Assembly (NCBI GenBank): GCA_016765095.1
Contig: JAESQQ010000049.1
Coordinates: 1-33,527 of the forward strand
DNA from: Planctomycetota bacterium
Lineage (GTDB): Bacteria > Planctomycetota > J058
DNA length: 33,527 nt
Direction of reading: 5' to 3'
The translations under genes were made by a program, and so were the position numbers. How positions within the stretch are numbered: position 1 is the stretch's first letter; each line of letters opens with the position of its first letter. Shown piece by piece: positions 1 through 8,611 of this stretch. The notes under the pieces were generated by a model, which did not search any database, had not been told where the DNA came from, and saw only the letters and a program-made list of their open reading frames with translations.

Positions 1-981
1 CGCAGGGGCGACGCGGCCCGCGACCTCGACCGTCGGGAGGCCCGCCGCCGCTGCTCGACGAGCGATCTCGAGGGGTAGCTTCCCCCGGAGGGTCTGGGCG
101 TCGAGCTGACCTTCACCGGTCACGACTAGGTCATGGGAGGACAGCCTGGCGTCGAAGCCGACCGCCTCAAGCACGAGCGGTGCGCCAGCCACGAGGCGAG
201 CTTCGCAGAGGCCGAGGAGGCCGGCTCCGATTCCACCTGCGGCGCCGGCTCCTGGCTGCTCCGCGACCTCGCGTCCGAAGTCCTTCGCGACGATCCGAGC
301 GAACTGGGCCAACGCCTCGTCGAGACGATCGACGAGCTCGGGTCCTGCCCCCTTCTGGGGGCCGTAGGTCCGTGACGCCCCTCGAGGGCCGCAGAGGGGG
401 TTGTCGACGTCGCAGGCGGCCACGATCCGGAGCTCGCTGGCGAGGCAGCCCTCGGGTCGCTCGATCCGGGCGAGATTCGCGAGGGCGAGACCTCCGGGGG
501 GCAGCTCGCGGCCCTCAGCGTCAAGGAACAGGACCCCGAGTGCGCTGGCCAGTCCGGCCCCGGCGTCGTTGGTGGACGAGCCGCCGAGGCCCAGGATCAC
601 CTCCCCGCAGCCGGCCTCGTGGGCCGCGGCCAAGAGCTGCCCCGTCCCTCGGCTCGAGGTTCGGCCAGGGTCGCGCTCCGCCCCTGCGAGGAGCTCGTGC
701 CCCGACGCGGCAGCGACTTCAACGACCCCCCGCCCGTCGGGGAGGACTCCGAACCAGGCCTCTCGCAGGCGACCCAAGGGATCCTCGACTCGGGCCGAGC
801 GGAGCTCCCCTCCGCCAGCCTTGACGAGGGCTCGAGTCGTTCCTTCGCCGCCGTCCGCGAGCGGGAGCTGAGTCACGACGCAGCCAGCGCTCACAAGGCC
901 CAAGGCGAGCGCTGCGCAGACCGCCTCCGCTTCCAAGCAGCCTTTGAATCCGTCGCTCGCGACCAGGACGCGGAGGGCCAC
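1..981 (-). CDS. Glycerate kinase (GarK/GlxK family), 3' end truncated by window edge
   Basis: Not in the ORF track. Manual translation of the reverse complement from a GTG at 981 gives VALRVLVASDGFKGCLEAEAVCAALALGL...ADGGEGTTRALV...LGLGGSSTNDAGAGLASALG...ACDVDNPLCGPRGASRTYGPQKGA...GAGAAGGIGAGL...VVTGEGQLDAQTLRGKLP, matching glycerate kinase motifs. The GTG overlaps the TAG stop of the upstream gene (TAGTG). Confidence 0.93.
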   Translation of the reverse strand, partial: MALRVLVASDGFKGCLEAEAVCAALALGLVSAGCVVTQLPLADGGEGTTRALVKAGGGELRSARVEDPLGRLREAWFGVLPDGRGVVEVAAASGHELLAGAERDPGRTSSRGTGQLLAAAHEAGCGEVILGLGGSSTNDAGAGLASALGVLFLDAEGRELPPGGLALANLARIERPEGCLASELRIVAACDVDNPLCGPRGASRTYGPQKGAGPELVDRLDEALAQFARIVAKDFGREVAEQPGAGAAGGIGAGLLGLCEARLVAGAPLVLEAVGFDARLSSHDLVVTGEGQLDAQTLRGKLPLEIARRAAAAGLPTVEVAGRVAPA

Positions 982-2219
982 TATTCGCCTCGGGTCGGAG
1001 ATCCCACTCGAGCCGAGCCCGCGGGCGCGGTGTTCGCGCCCTCGACGGCTACGACCCGTACGCCCGCCCCTGAGCGCAGATCGTCGGGAGCCGCCACGAC
1101 GACTTGCTCACCTTCAGCAAGACCCTCGAGGACTTCGATTCGGCCACCTTGACGGACGCCCGTTCGGATTCGACGGAGGACGACGTGGGAGGTCGGGCCC
1201 CGTTCACCGCCCGCGCTTGGCTTTTCGCTTGGCTTCCCGCTTGGCTTTCCGCTTGGCTTCCCCCCGGGGCCCGGACCCGATTTGGCTGGCGGCGGGCCGG
1301 GAACGCAGACCAGGACGCGGTCCTCGCGACCCCGCACTGCGAGCGCGTCGAGCGGAATCGTGAGCGCTTTCTCGCGGCGCTCGACGATCACCTCGACGGT
1401 CGCGAAGCGGTTCAGCCGAAGGCCTGCGATTCCCTTTCGGAGGGAGACGGTCACGATCACCGTTCCGCTCTCGAGGTCGACGAGCGGCGCGACCCGGACG
1501 ACCTCACCGGGCAGCGGCGCGCTGAGTCCTTCCAATGAGACTCGGGCCAGCTGTCCTGGGTGTACGCGTTCGGCTTGAGCTTCGGGGATTCGGACTCGGG
1601 CCAAGAGTGGGTCACGGTCAGCGATCGTGAACGCGACGTCGCCGGCGCGGAGGCTTTGGCCGATCGAGACGTGGCGTTCCGTGACGACTCCGCTCAAGGG
1701 GCTGCGGACTTGAGTTTCGTCGAGGTCGAGGCGGGCTTGCTCGAGCCCTAGCTCGGCTTGCTTGAGCGCCGTCTTCGCCTGCTCGAGTTCCTCTGCGCTG
1801 CCGACTCCTTGGTCGAAGATCTGCTGAGTTCGGGCCAAGCCGCTCGTCGCGAGCCGGACTGCCAATTCGCTCTCCCGGTGGGCCAGGTTAGCTCGAGTCG
1901 GATCCAGGACTGCGAGGACCGTGCCCTTGGTGACGGTGTCGCCCGCCTCCGCAGACAGCTTCTGGACGTATCCCTCGCCTCGAACCGTGACCTCGACGCT
2001 GGCCGCGGCCTCTAGCGCTGCGTGTCCGATCAGGCGCTCTTCCACGGGTTCGACGCGCACCGTCGCGACGGCGACTGCCGGCGCGGCTGCCTGTCCTCGT
2101 CCAGACCCTCGGCGGCCCCCCTTGGCGTCGCCTTCGCAGGCCGTCAGCACAAGGGCGAGGGAGACCAGCGCGACCTCGATCCCGCGAGCTCGAGCGCGCT
2201 GGGTTCCAAAGGACTTCAC
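981..2219 (-). CDS. RND efflux / HlyD-family periplasmic adaptor subunit, lipoprotein, with KPSG-repeat insert
   Basis: 412 aa; signal plus lipobox (LALVLTAC); VEVTVRGEGYVQKLSAEAGDTVTKGTVLAVLDPTRANLA biotinyl-lipoyl-like domain, coiled-coil hairpin, SPLSGVVTERHVSIGQSLRAGD; C-terminal GKPSGKPSGKPSEKPSAGG insert. Confidence 0.9.
   Translation of the reverse strand: MKSFGTQRARARGIEVALVSLALVLTACEGDAKGGRRGSGRGQAAAPAVAVATVRVEPVEERLIGHAALEAAASVEVTVRGEGYVQKLSAEAGDTVTKGTVLAVLDPTRANLAHRESELAVRLATSGLARTQQIFDQGVGSAEELEQAKTALKQAELGLEQARLDLDETQVRSPLSGVVTERHVSIGQSLRAGDVAFTIADRDPLLARVRIPEAQAERVHPGQLARVSLEGLSAPLPGEVVRVAPLVDLESGTVIVTVSLRKGIAGLRLNRFATVEVIVERREKALTIPLDALAVRGREDRVLVCVPGPPPAKSGPGPGGKPSGKPSGKPSEKPSAGGERGPTSHVVLRRIRTGVRQGGRIEVLEGLAEGEQVVVAAPDDLRSGAGVRVVAVEGANTAPAGSARVGSPTRGE
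1214..1261 (-). repeat. 4 x 12-bp in-frame tandem repeat encoding the GKPS repeats of the HlyD-like adaptor
   Basis: CGCTTGGCTTYY units at 1214-1225, 1226-1237, 1238-1249, 1250-1261. Confidence 0.9.
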
Positions 2220-3166
2220 TTGGTCTCCAGGATCGTCTGGATTTGGGCCAGAGCCTCGTCACTGAGTTCGAGGTCTGCCGCTAGGCAGTTGGCGCGAACT
2301 TGCTCGGGCTTGGTAGCGCCTGTGATCACGGAGCTGACCGCCTCGGTTCGGAGGCACCAAGCTAACGCCAGGCAACAGAGCGGCGTCCCGAGTTCGCTCG
2401 CGAGCTCTCCGAGCGCCTTGACCCGGGTCAAGTTTTCGTCCGTGACGCGGTCCTTCATGAACTTGTTGAGCTTGTCGTTGGCCAGGCGGCTGTCTGCCGG
2501 GATCGCGCCGTTCAGGTATTTCCCGGTCAGGATTCCCTGGGCCAAGGGGCTGAACACGACTTGGCCGATTCCGAGGTCTGAGCTGGCGGGGATCACGTCC
2601 TCCTCGATGTCGCGTTGGAGGAGGCTGTATTGCGGCTGGTTGCTGATCGGTCGTGGCGCGAGCAGTCGATCGGCCGTCTCGCAGGCTTCGCGCAGCGTCT
2701 CGGCGTCCCAGCAGCTGACTCCCCAGTAGAGGATCTTGCCTTGGCGGATCAAGTCGTCCATGGCGCGCACGACTTCAGTCATGGGTGTCTCGGGGTCGTG
2801 GCGGTGGCACTGGTAGAGATCGAGGTAGTCGACTTTCAGTCGGCGGAGGCTCGCCTCGCAGCTCTCCATGATGTGCTTTCGGCTCAGGCCCGCGTCATTG
2901 ACCTCGTCGGACATTCGGCCAAAGACCTTGGTCCCGAGGACGATCTCGCTGCGCCGGACCCCTGCCAGCGCTTTGCCGAGGAAGCTCTCGGCCGCGCCTT
3001 TGGCGTAGACGTCGGCTGTATCGAAGAAGTTGACTCCAGCGTCGAGGGCTGCTCGGACGCACTCGCGTCCCGCCGCGTCGTCGACTGCGTTTCCATAGGT
3101 CAGCCAGGACCCGAGGCTGATCGTGCTGACCTTGAGTCCGCACTCGCCCAATCGCCGGTACTTCAA
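2216..3166 (-). CDS. Aldo/keto reductase (Kv-beta-like AKR)
   Basis: 316 aa; MKYRRLGECGLKVSTISLGSW, FFDTADVYAKGAAESFLGKAL, YLDLYQCHRHDPETPMTEVVRAMDDLIRQGKILYWGVS. ATGA overlap with the HlyD-like gene. Confidence 0.95.
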   Translation of the reverse strand: MKYRRLGECGLKVSTISLGSWLTYGNAVDDAAGRECVRAALDAGVNFFDTADVYAKGAAESFLGKALAGVRRSEIVLGTKVFGRMSDEVNDAGLSRKHIMESCEASLRRLKVDYLDLYQCHRHDPETPMTEVVRAMDDLIRQGKILYWGVSCWDAETLREACETADRLLAPRPISNQPQYSLLQRDIEEDVIPASSDLGIGQVVFSPLAQGILTGKYLNGAIPADSRLANDKLNKFMKDRVTDENLTRVKALGELASELGTPLCCLALAWCLRTEAVSSVITGATKPEQVRANCLAADLELSDEALAQIQTILETK

Positions 3167-3216
3167 TTCGTCTCCTCGTGGTGAAGGGGGCTGATTGTAG
3201 GCGGGGATCGCGTGGG

Positions 3217-4503
3217 TTAGTAGAACGCGACGGGCAACAGGTAGGCGTGGTGGGCGAACAGGCCGGCGGCCCCTCTCCAGCCGAAGTATTGGCTGAAGAA
3301 CACGAAGAACACGTAGGTCCCAGCGCTCGGGAGCGCGATCGCGAGGCCCACCAAGCGCAGGATCCAGTGCGAGACGCCCTCCCGAGCGGCTCGGGACTGA
3401 GCCCAGCCCGCCGCAATTCGTCCCGGCAAGAGGGCGAGGAGGAAGAGTCCAGCGGGAAGCCAGAGCGCGTCGCGAGGCAGGAGCTCGATCTTGAAGAAGT
3501 AGAGCGGCAACGCCAACGCGAGAGTCAACGTGAGCGCGATCGCCGTGGAGAAGGGAGCTCTGCGAATGTTTGCGCGGATCGCCCAGATCTCAAAGCCTGC
3601 CTTGAGTCGATCTTCCTGGGCAACGCGGGCCTGCGCGACGAGGGCGGGCCGGAGGGCGAGGACGAGCGTCAGCGCCCCGAGGAGCCCGAGCAGGGGGAAC
3701 CGCTTGCCCGAGGCGAGCAGGAGGGAGGGCGGTCCAAGCCAGGCCACGCCAACGACGAAACCCATGAAGCCCAGCCTGAGGTAGTGCGCGGGGCGGAGCG
3801 AGGTGGCATAGGTCACGAAGTCGCGCGGCAGGCTCGCGTCTGGGTCGCGGCGGGCTTTCCAGAGGGTTCGCAAGTTGTGGATCGGACGGACGAAGTTCCA
3901 GAGTCGACCTCGCCCAGCTGCGAGCGCGATCAGGCCGTGCAGCCCAGCCAGGGCCCCATAGATCACCGTCGCCCGGGCGAGCCCGAGCGACGTCGCGGAG
4001 CTCGGGTCGAGGATCTTGGCGTCGGTGGCGTAGCTCGAGAGGACGAGGAAGGGGATCGCGAGAAACCCAATCCCGAGGAGCCCAGCGCCCCAGGGCACCG
4101 CCTTGCGCAACCCGGGCAACACGCCCCCGAGCCCCTCCCCTCGACTCAATCGGCCCTCGGCCTCGAGGAGCCAGCCCAGCGCAGCGAACTGCACGACGGG
4201 GATCGAGGCCACGAAGGCTAGACCGGCCAGGAGGCCGAACCCACCGATGAGGAACACCCAGAGGGCGTCCCAGGCCTTCTGGGTCGTGCCCCAGACACCC
4301 AAGCGCTCCGGCTCGGGGGGGTCAGCCGGAGGGGGCTCCGAGGGCGCAAATCGATTGGGCGGCGCGGGCTCGGAGGCGGCGAGCGCGTCGGGTTCGGGCG
4401 CGAGGGCTGGGGGAGCGGTCGCGGCGGGCTCGAGCTGAGGCGTCTCAGGCCCCGGTTGAGGAGGCTTTAGGGAAGGATCGGGCGGGTTTAGCACAGGAGA
4501 CAC
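3217..4503 (-). CDS. Conserved polytopic membrane protein (DUF4013-like) with Pro-rich N-terminal tail
   Basis: 428 aa; N-terminal Pro/Glu/Ala-rich region followed by several hydrophobic segments (VFLIGGFGLLAGLAFVASIPVVQFAALGWLLEAEGRLSRGEGLG). Family assignment tentative. Confidence 0.7.
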   Translation of the reverse strand: MSPVLNPPDPSLKPPQPGPETPQLEPAATAPPALAPEPDALAASEPAPPNRFAPSEPPPADPPEPERLGVWGTTQKAWDALWVFLIGGFGLLAGLAFVASIPVVQFAALGWLLEAEGRLSRGEGLGGVLPGLRKAVPWGAGLLGIGFLAIPFLVLSSYATDAKILDPSSATSLGLARATVIYGALAGLHGLIALAAGRGRLWNFVRPIHNLRTLWKARRDPDASLPRDFVTYATSLRPAHYLRLGFMGFVVGVAWLGPPSLLLASGKRFPLLGLLGALTLVLALRPALVAQARVAQEDRLKAGFEIWAIRANIRRAPFSTAIALTLTLALALPLYFFKIELLPRDALWLPAGLFLLALLPGRIAAGWAQSRAAREGVSHWILRLVGLAIALPSAGTYVFFVFFSQYFGWRGAAGLFAHHAYLLPVAFY

Positions 4504-4536
4504 TCCCGGCTCTACCGGGGCCGACCTGGGTCGGTT

Positions 4537-6246
4537 TCATTCCAACGCGACTCGCAGCCAGCGGACTTGAAGCCCCGCACCGAGCAGGGCGCCCACCAGC
4601 GGGTCGTCTTCTTGTCGCGGGCCGGGAACGACGACGACCTCGGCTTGGTGTTCGCGGAGGGAGGCCAGGGTTGCCGGAGGGCTGCCGCCAGGCGCAAGCA
4701 CGCCGACGAGATCAAGGGCTGAATCGCTCTCGAGCGCCTCCTCGAGGAGCGGCCGAAGGTCGGGCGAAGCGAGCAGCACCGCGCGTTGCTTGCGCCCCGA
4801 GAGGCGGAGGAGGGACTCGCGGAGCAAGCGGAGGGCAGACCGGCTACCCACGACGGCCAGCAGGCTCAAGACCCAGTCGATCGCGATCACGCCGCGGGAG
4901 TAGTTCTCGAAGCGATCGAGCACGGTCGCGGCCAGCACGATCAGGAGGCTCGCAAGGCTGATCGCCTTCAGGACTCGCACCACGTCTTCGAACCGGATCG
5001 TGCGCCAAAAACCTCGGTAGAGCCGAAACAGGAGGAGCGCTGTGATCTTGCTCCCGATCACGAACGGGAGGCCGGGAAAGCCGCTCTCGCTCAGGTAGAA
5101 GGGGAGGGCGGGCCCACCCTCAGGCAACTCGAGCCCTCCAAAGCGGAGCGCGTAGGCGCCCAGCCAGCAGCCGCTGAGGATCGCGACGTCGACCAAGAGC
5201 TCGACTCCGTACAGGATCGCGGGGTGCCGGGAGCGGGCCACGACCGCCCGTCCGCTCGAATCGCGATAGACGGCCACGTCTCCCAGCAAGACACCCAGCA
5301 GGACGAGCACGATCCCTGCGATCACGACGCTCAAGAGCGTGGTTCCCAAGGACCCGCGAGCGGCCGCGAGCCCGATTCCACCGAGGATCGTGGCCGCGCC
5401 GTAGAGGACGAGCACGGTCCGACGGGGGCTGAGGCCGAGCGCCATCAGCCTGTGTGTGCTGTGGTCGCGCCCCCCCTGAAGAAAGGGCCGATTCGCGGCT
5501 CGCCGGCTAACCCAAACCAGGGCGGTGTCGAAGAGCGGAATCCCGAGGACGCAGGCCGGCGCGATCAGCTGGCGGAGTCCTCCGTCGGTTGGAATCCGAA
5601 CGGCGAGACCGGCCAAGGAGAACCCGAGCAAGAGGCTGCCTGCGTCTCCCATGTAGATCCGAGCTGGAGGGAAATTCCAGACCAGAAAACCCAACGCGGC
5701 CCCGGCCGCGACGAGAGTCGCGAAGGCGACTGTCGCGGACCCGCCGCCCATTGCAAAGCAAAACAAGGCCGCGATCGCCGCCACCCCTGCGGCGCTTCCG
5801 TCCATGTTGTCGAGGAGGTTGAGGGAGTTTGACATTCCGATGTACCAACCGGCAGTCACGATCCAGGCCAGCCATTGGGGCCCCTCCAAAATCAGCGGAG
5901 CGGGACCCGTGTCAAGAGGTCCCCAGACGACCCATAGGGCGGCGACAGCTTGGACGAGCAGCTTGACCTTGGGGGAGAGCTCTCGGCGATCGTCGACGAG
6001 CCCAAGGAGAAACAGGGCGGTGGCGGCCAGCGCCAAGTCCCACGAGCAAGCGGCGAGGCCGACGATCAAGACGGCGTAGATCGCGACGCCTCCGCCGAGC
6101 GCGACGGGGCGCTGGCTCCAGCGTTCGGCCTTCGGGCGCGAGACGAAGTCGATCCTCTGCGCGATCCCCATCCCGGCACGGGTCAGGAGCGCACCCGTCA
6201 GCGTGGCGCCGATCAAGGTCAGGAAGTGAAAGGGTTCTAGATTCAC
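4537..6246 (-). CDS. Glycosyltransferase family 4 (WecA/MraY/TagO-like UDP-sugar:polyprenyl-phosphate phosphotransferase) fused to CapD/EpsC-type N-terminal membrane plus nucleotide-binding region
   Basis: The track ORF begins at 6495, but the homologous region begins at VNLEPFHFLTLIGATLTGALLTRAGMGIAQRIDFVSRPKAERWSQRPVALGGG with a GTG at 6246. GT4 motifs: GLVDDRRELSPKVKLLVQ, NLLDNMDGSAAG, FLVWNFPPARIYMGDAGSLLLGF, RRAANRPFLQGGRDHSTHRLMALGLSPRRTVL. C-terminus: YGVELLVDVAILSGCWLGAYALRFGG...LYRGFWRTIRFEDVVRVLKAI...AVLLASPDLRPLLEEAL. Confidence 0.88.
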   Translation of the reverse strand: MNLEPFHFLTLIGATLTGALLTRAGMGIAQRIDFVSRPKAERWSQRPVALGGGVAIYAVLIVGLAACSWDLALAATALFLLGLVDDRRELSPKVKLLVQAVAALWVVWGPLDTGPAPLILEGPQWLAWIVTAGWYIGMSNSLNLLDNMDGSAAGVAAIAALFCFAMGGGSATVAFATLVAAGAALGFLVWNFPPARIYMGDAGSLLLGFSLAGLAVRIPTDGGLRQLIAPACVLGIPLFDTALVWVSRRAANRPFLQGGRDHSTHRLMALGLSPRRTVLVLYGAATILGGIGLAAARGSLGTTLLSVVIAGIVLVLLGVLLGDVAVYRDSSGRAVVARSRHPAILYGVELLVDVAILSGCWLGAYALRFGGLELPEGGPALPFYLSESGFPGLPFVIGSKITALLLFRLYRGFWRTIRFEDVVRVLKAISLASLLIVLAATVLDRFENYSRGVIAIDWVLSLLAVVGSRSALRLLRESLLRLSGRKQRAVLLASPDLRPLLEEALESDSALDLVGVLAPGGSPPATLASLREHQAEVVVVPGPRQEDDPLVGALLGAGLQVRWLRVALE

Positions 6247-6606
6247 GGGCCTCGACTTCCGCGAACACGAGGAAGTGCAGGGCGGAGCTTGGAACTGGTG
6301 AAGATACTCGCCACCCAGCGCCCGTTCAAAGGAGTTAGGTCTCGAGTCCGCAAGGTGGGCGGGCTGCTCTCGCCGTTCGTCGTCGCCGAGCACCTCGGTC
6401 GACCACCCATTGGGCTCTTGCGGCTGCCTTGTTGCTTCGGTGGACCGGTCGGGAAGACAGGCAGCCGGCGATTTTCCGGGGGAACAACTCCCCAAGAGGA
6501 TGGTGCTTCGCTGAGCTGGAGTGGCTTCGTAAACAGGGGTGGAAGCTGGCTGGACCCCATTCGATTTGGGGTCATTGGAAGGCCTACTTCACCAGACTGG
6601 AAGGAC

Positions 6607-6635
6607 TTGCGGTGGCAAGAAGAGCGAAGTATAGT
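6607..6635 (+). promoter_or_regulatory. Candidate sigma70-type promoter for the pil operon (TTGCGG-17 bp-TATAGT)
   Basis: TTGCGG at 6607-6612, 17-bp spacer, TATAGT at 6630-6635, in the intergenic region upstream of pilM. Confidence 0.4.
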
Positions 6636-6652
6636 CCCGATCCTGCATGGGG

Positions 6653-6674
6653 AAGGGGGGGCTTAACCCCCCTT
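6653..6674 (+). other. Perfect 8-bp stem-loop (AAGGGGGG-GCTTAA-CCCCCCTT) in the putative pil operon leader
   Basis: Direct inverted repeat about 20 nt downstream of the candidate -10 element; no T-tract follows. Confidence 0.5.
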
Positions 6675-6747
6675 GAATGGGACGGTTCTGTGGGGATTCT
6701 TAGCCTTGGATGCGCTCGACGCAACCCTTGGGTGAAGACACTCCTAG

Positions 6748-6807
6748 GCCAAAATCGGTCAAGCCAAAATCGGCCAGGCCAAAATCGGCCAGGCCAAAAT
6801 CGGCACG
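6748..6807 (+). repeat. Four tandem 15-bp units, consensus GCCAAAATCGGCCAG
   Basis: Units at 6748-6762, 6763-6777, 6778-6792, 6793-6807; the central two are identical. Confidence 0.9.
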
Positions 6808-6880
6808 GGATCGCGGGTGGGCAACGGGGGATCAGTCGGTCCTACGTTCACCACCACGCGAAGCACTAGGGAGGACGAAG

Positions 6881-7903
6881 GTGTTCGGCAGGAACAAGCG
6901 AATCCTCGCGTTGGACATTGGCTCCAGCGACATTAAGGCGCTCGAAGTCAACGACGCGGGTGGCAAGATCGAGTTATCGAACTTCGCCTGTACGAAGATT
7001 GGCAACCAGAACGAGACGATCTTCGCGATCCGCGAGATCATGCGGCGGTCAGCTTTCAAGACCAAGCGCTGCGTGACCTCAGTCTCTGGGCGCTCAGTCA
7101 TCGTGCGCTACGTCAACATGGCCCAAATGGGCGAGCAGGAGCTGAAGCAGGCGATTCGATTCGAGGCGGACAAGTACATCCCCTTCGAGGTCGACGAAGT
7201 CGTTATGGACACTCAGATCCTCGAGGAGGAGATCGCCGACGGATCCGGCGAAATGAAGGTCCTCTTGGTCGCGGTTCGTAAGAACCTGATCGAAGAGCAC
7301 CTTCACCTCTTGCAAGAGGCAGGACTTCAATCGGCGATTATCGACGTTGACGCCTTCGCCCTCGGGAACGCCTTCGAAATGCGCGCTCGCGAGTCGGGCG
7401 GGCTCAGCCCCGAGAAGGTCGTGGCCTTGATCGACATTGGCTCGAACAAGACCAACATCAACATCCTCAAGGGCGGCACGAGTTACTTCACTCGTGAGGT
7501 CTATCTCGCTGGAAACGACTTCTCCGAGGCCGTCTCCCGCAAGTTCAACTTGGACGGCCAAGAGGCAGAGCGCCTCAAGTGCAACCCAGACGACCAAGCC
7601 GCCGACGTCGAGGAGGCGATCCTGCCGACCCTCGACGACTTGGGCAACGAGATTCAGCTCTCCTTCGACTACTTCGAGAACCAGTTTGATCGGGTCGTCG
7701 AAGAGGTCTATATCTCGGGGGGCTCTGCTCAGTTGCCGGGTCTCCAACGGGCCTTTGAGGGTGCGTTCGAGAAGAGTGTCGTGTTCTGGGACCCCCTCGA
7801 GTCGCTGGTCATTAAGCCAGGCCTCGACGAGAAGGCGATCGGTGCCTTGGCGGGTCAACTTGCAGTCTCGGTTGGCCTCGCCAGCCGAGTCCGGAGGTGG
7901 TAG
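6881..7903 (+). CDS. pilM: Type IV pilus assembly protein PilM
   Basis: Actin-like ATPase: FGRNKRILALDIGSSDIKALEVNDAGG, RSVIVRYVNMAQMGEQELKQAIRFEADKYIPFEVDEVVMDTQIL, VALIDIGSNKTNINIL, ISGGSAQLPGLQRAFE. GTG start at 6881 with GGAGG upstream; the track start at 6710 lies in the leader. Confidence 0.95.
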   Translation: MFGRNKRILALDIGSSDIKALEVNDAGGKIELSNFACTKIGNQNETIFAIREIMRRSAFKTKRCVTSVSGRSVIVRYVNMAQMGEQELKQAIRFEADKYIPFEVDEVVMDTQILEEEIADGSGEMKVLLVAVRKNLIEEHLHLLQEAGLQSAIIDVDAFALGNAFEMRARESGGLSPEKVVALIDIGSNKTNINILKGGTSYFTREVYLAGNDFSEAVSRKFNLDGQEAERLKCNPDDQAADVEEAILPTLDDLGNEIQLSFDYFENQFDRVVEEVYISGGSAQLPGLQRAFEGAFEKSVVFWDPLESLVIKPGLDEKAIGALAGQLAVSVGLASRVRRW

Positions 7904-7905
7904 CC

Positions 7906-8601
7906 ATGCTCGCCATGATCGAGATCAACCTCCTTCCTGAGGAGTTCCGCCCCCGCGAGAAGACCAACCTCGGTCTGATCGGAACGGTGGCCGTCGGTCT
8001 GATCGTCTCGGGTGCGACCCTCATGATCTCTCTTGATGTCAAGAGTGACCTGAGCACCAAGAGCAACCAGCTCCAGCAGAAAGAGCAAGACCTCAAGGAC
8101 AAGAAGGTCTTGGTCAAGGAGATCAAAGAGCTTGAGGCTGAGATCGCGCAAAAGAAGAATCGGCAGAACACGATCATCAAGATCAGCCAGTCCAAGGTGA
8201 TGTGGTCCCTCAAGCTGCAGCAGTTCTCCGCGATCGCCCAGGATTTTCCCGAGTTCTGGATCGAGGAGCTTGTGCTGACTCGCAAGGCCTCGCGCGCCAG
8301 GAAAGGCAGCTCCGGTACGGTTGAGTCAGTCTTGCGAATGGACTGCGGCGCGACCGGAACGAGCTTCCGCAAAGTGGCGAGCTTCCAAGACGCCCTCAAG
8401 GACGAGCCAAACTTCTTCTATCACTTCGCTGATTTGAAGAGCAACCGCGTCGCCGTCGAGGATCTCGAAGAGGGCTTCAACTTCCGCGAAAAGCTCGTGT
8501 TCTCGGTTGAGTTGCCTCTGCGCAACCTCGCCCCCGAGAAGAAGACGAAGAAGAAGAAAACCAAGCCTGCGGCCAAGAAGCCCGCCGCCAAGACCAAGTA
8601 A
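7906..8601 (+). CDS. pilN: PilN-like type IV pilus inner-membrane protein with Lys-rich C-terminus
   Basis: MLAMIEINLLPEEFRPREKTNLGLIGTVAVGLIVSGATLMISLDVKS then coiled coil; immediately follows pilM; GGAGG SD at 7893-7897. C-terminus KKTKKKKTKPAAKKPAAKTK. Confidence 0.85.
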   Translation: MLAMIEINLLPEEFRPREKTNLGLIGTVAVGLIVSGATLMISLDVKSDLSTKSNQLQQKEQDLKDKKVLVKEIKELEAEIAQKKNRQNTIIKISQSKVMWSLKLQQFSAIAQDFPEFWIEELVLTRKASRARKGSSGTVESVLRMDCGATGTSFRKVASFQDALKDEPNFFYHFADLKSNRVAVEDLEEGFNFREKLVFSVELPLRNLAPEKKTKKKKTKPAAKKPAAKTK

Positions 8602-8611
8602 GGAGGGAACG

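Noticed and set aside
3178-5832. Plus-strand ORFs 3178-4221 and 4786-5832
   Set aside because: Charged, low-hydrophobicity antisense of membrane protein genes; no family signature.
6748-6807. Possible CRISPR-like array (regular short repeats)
   Set aside because: Units are directly contiguous with no spacers and no cas genes are present; the same applies to the arrays at 14804 and 27731.
6289-6869. Plus-strand ORFs in the pilM leader (6289-6666, 6429-6869), including RPKSA-like repeats in the 6710 frame
   Set aside because: No homology-like motifs; most likely non-coding leader, with pilM starting at GTG 6881 next to a good SD.
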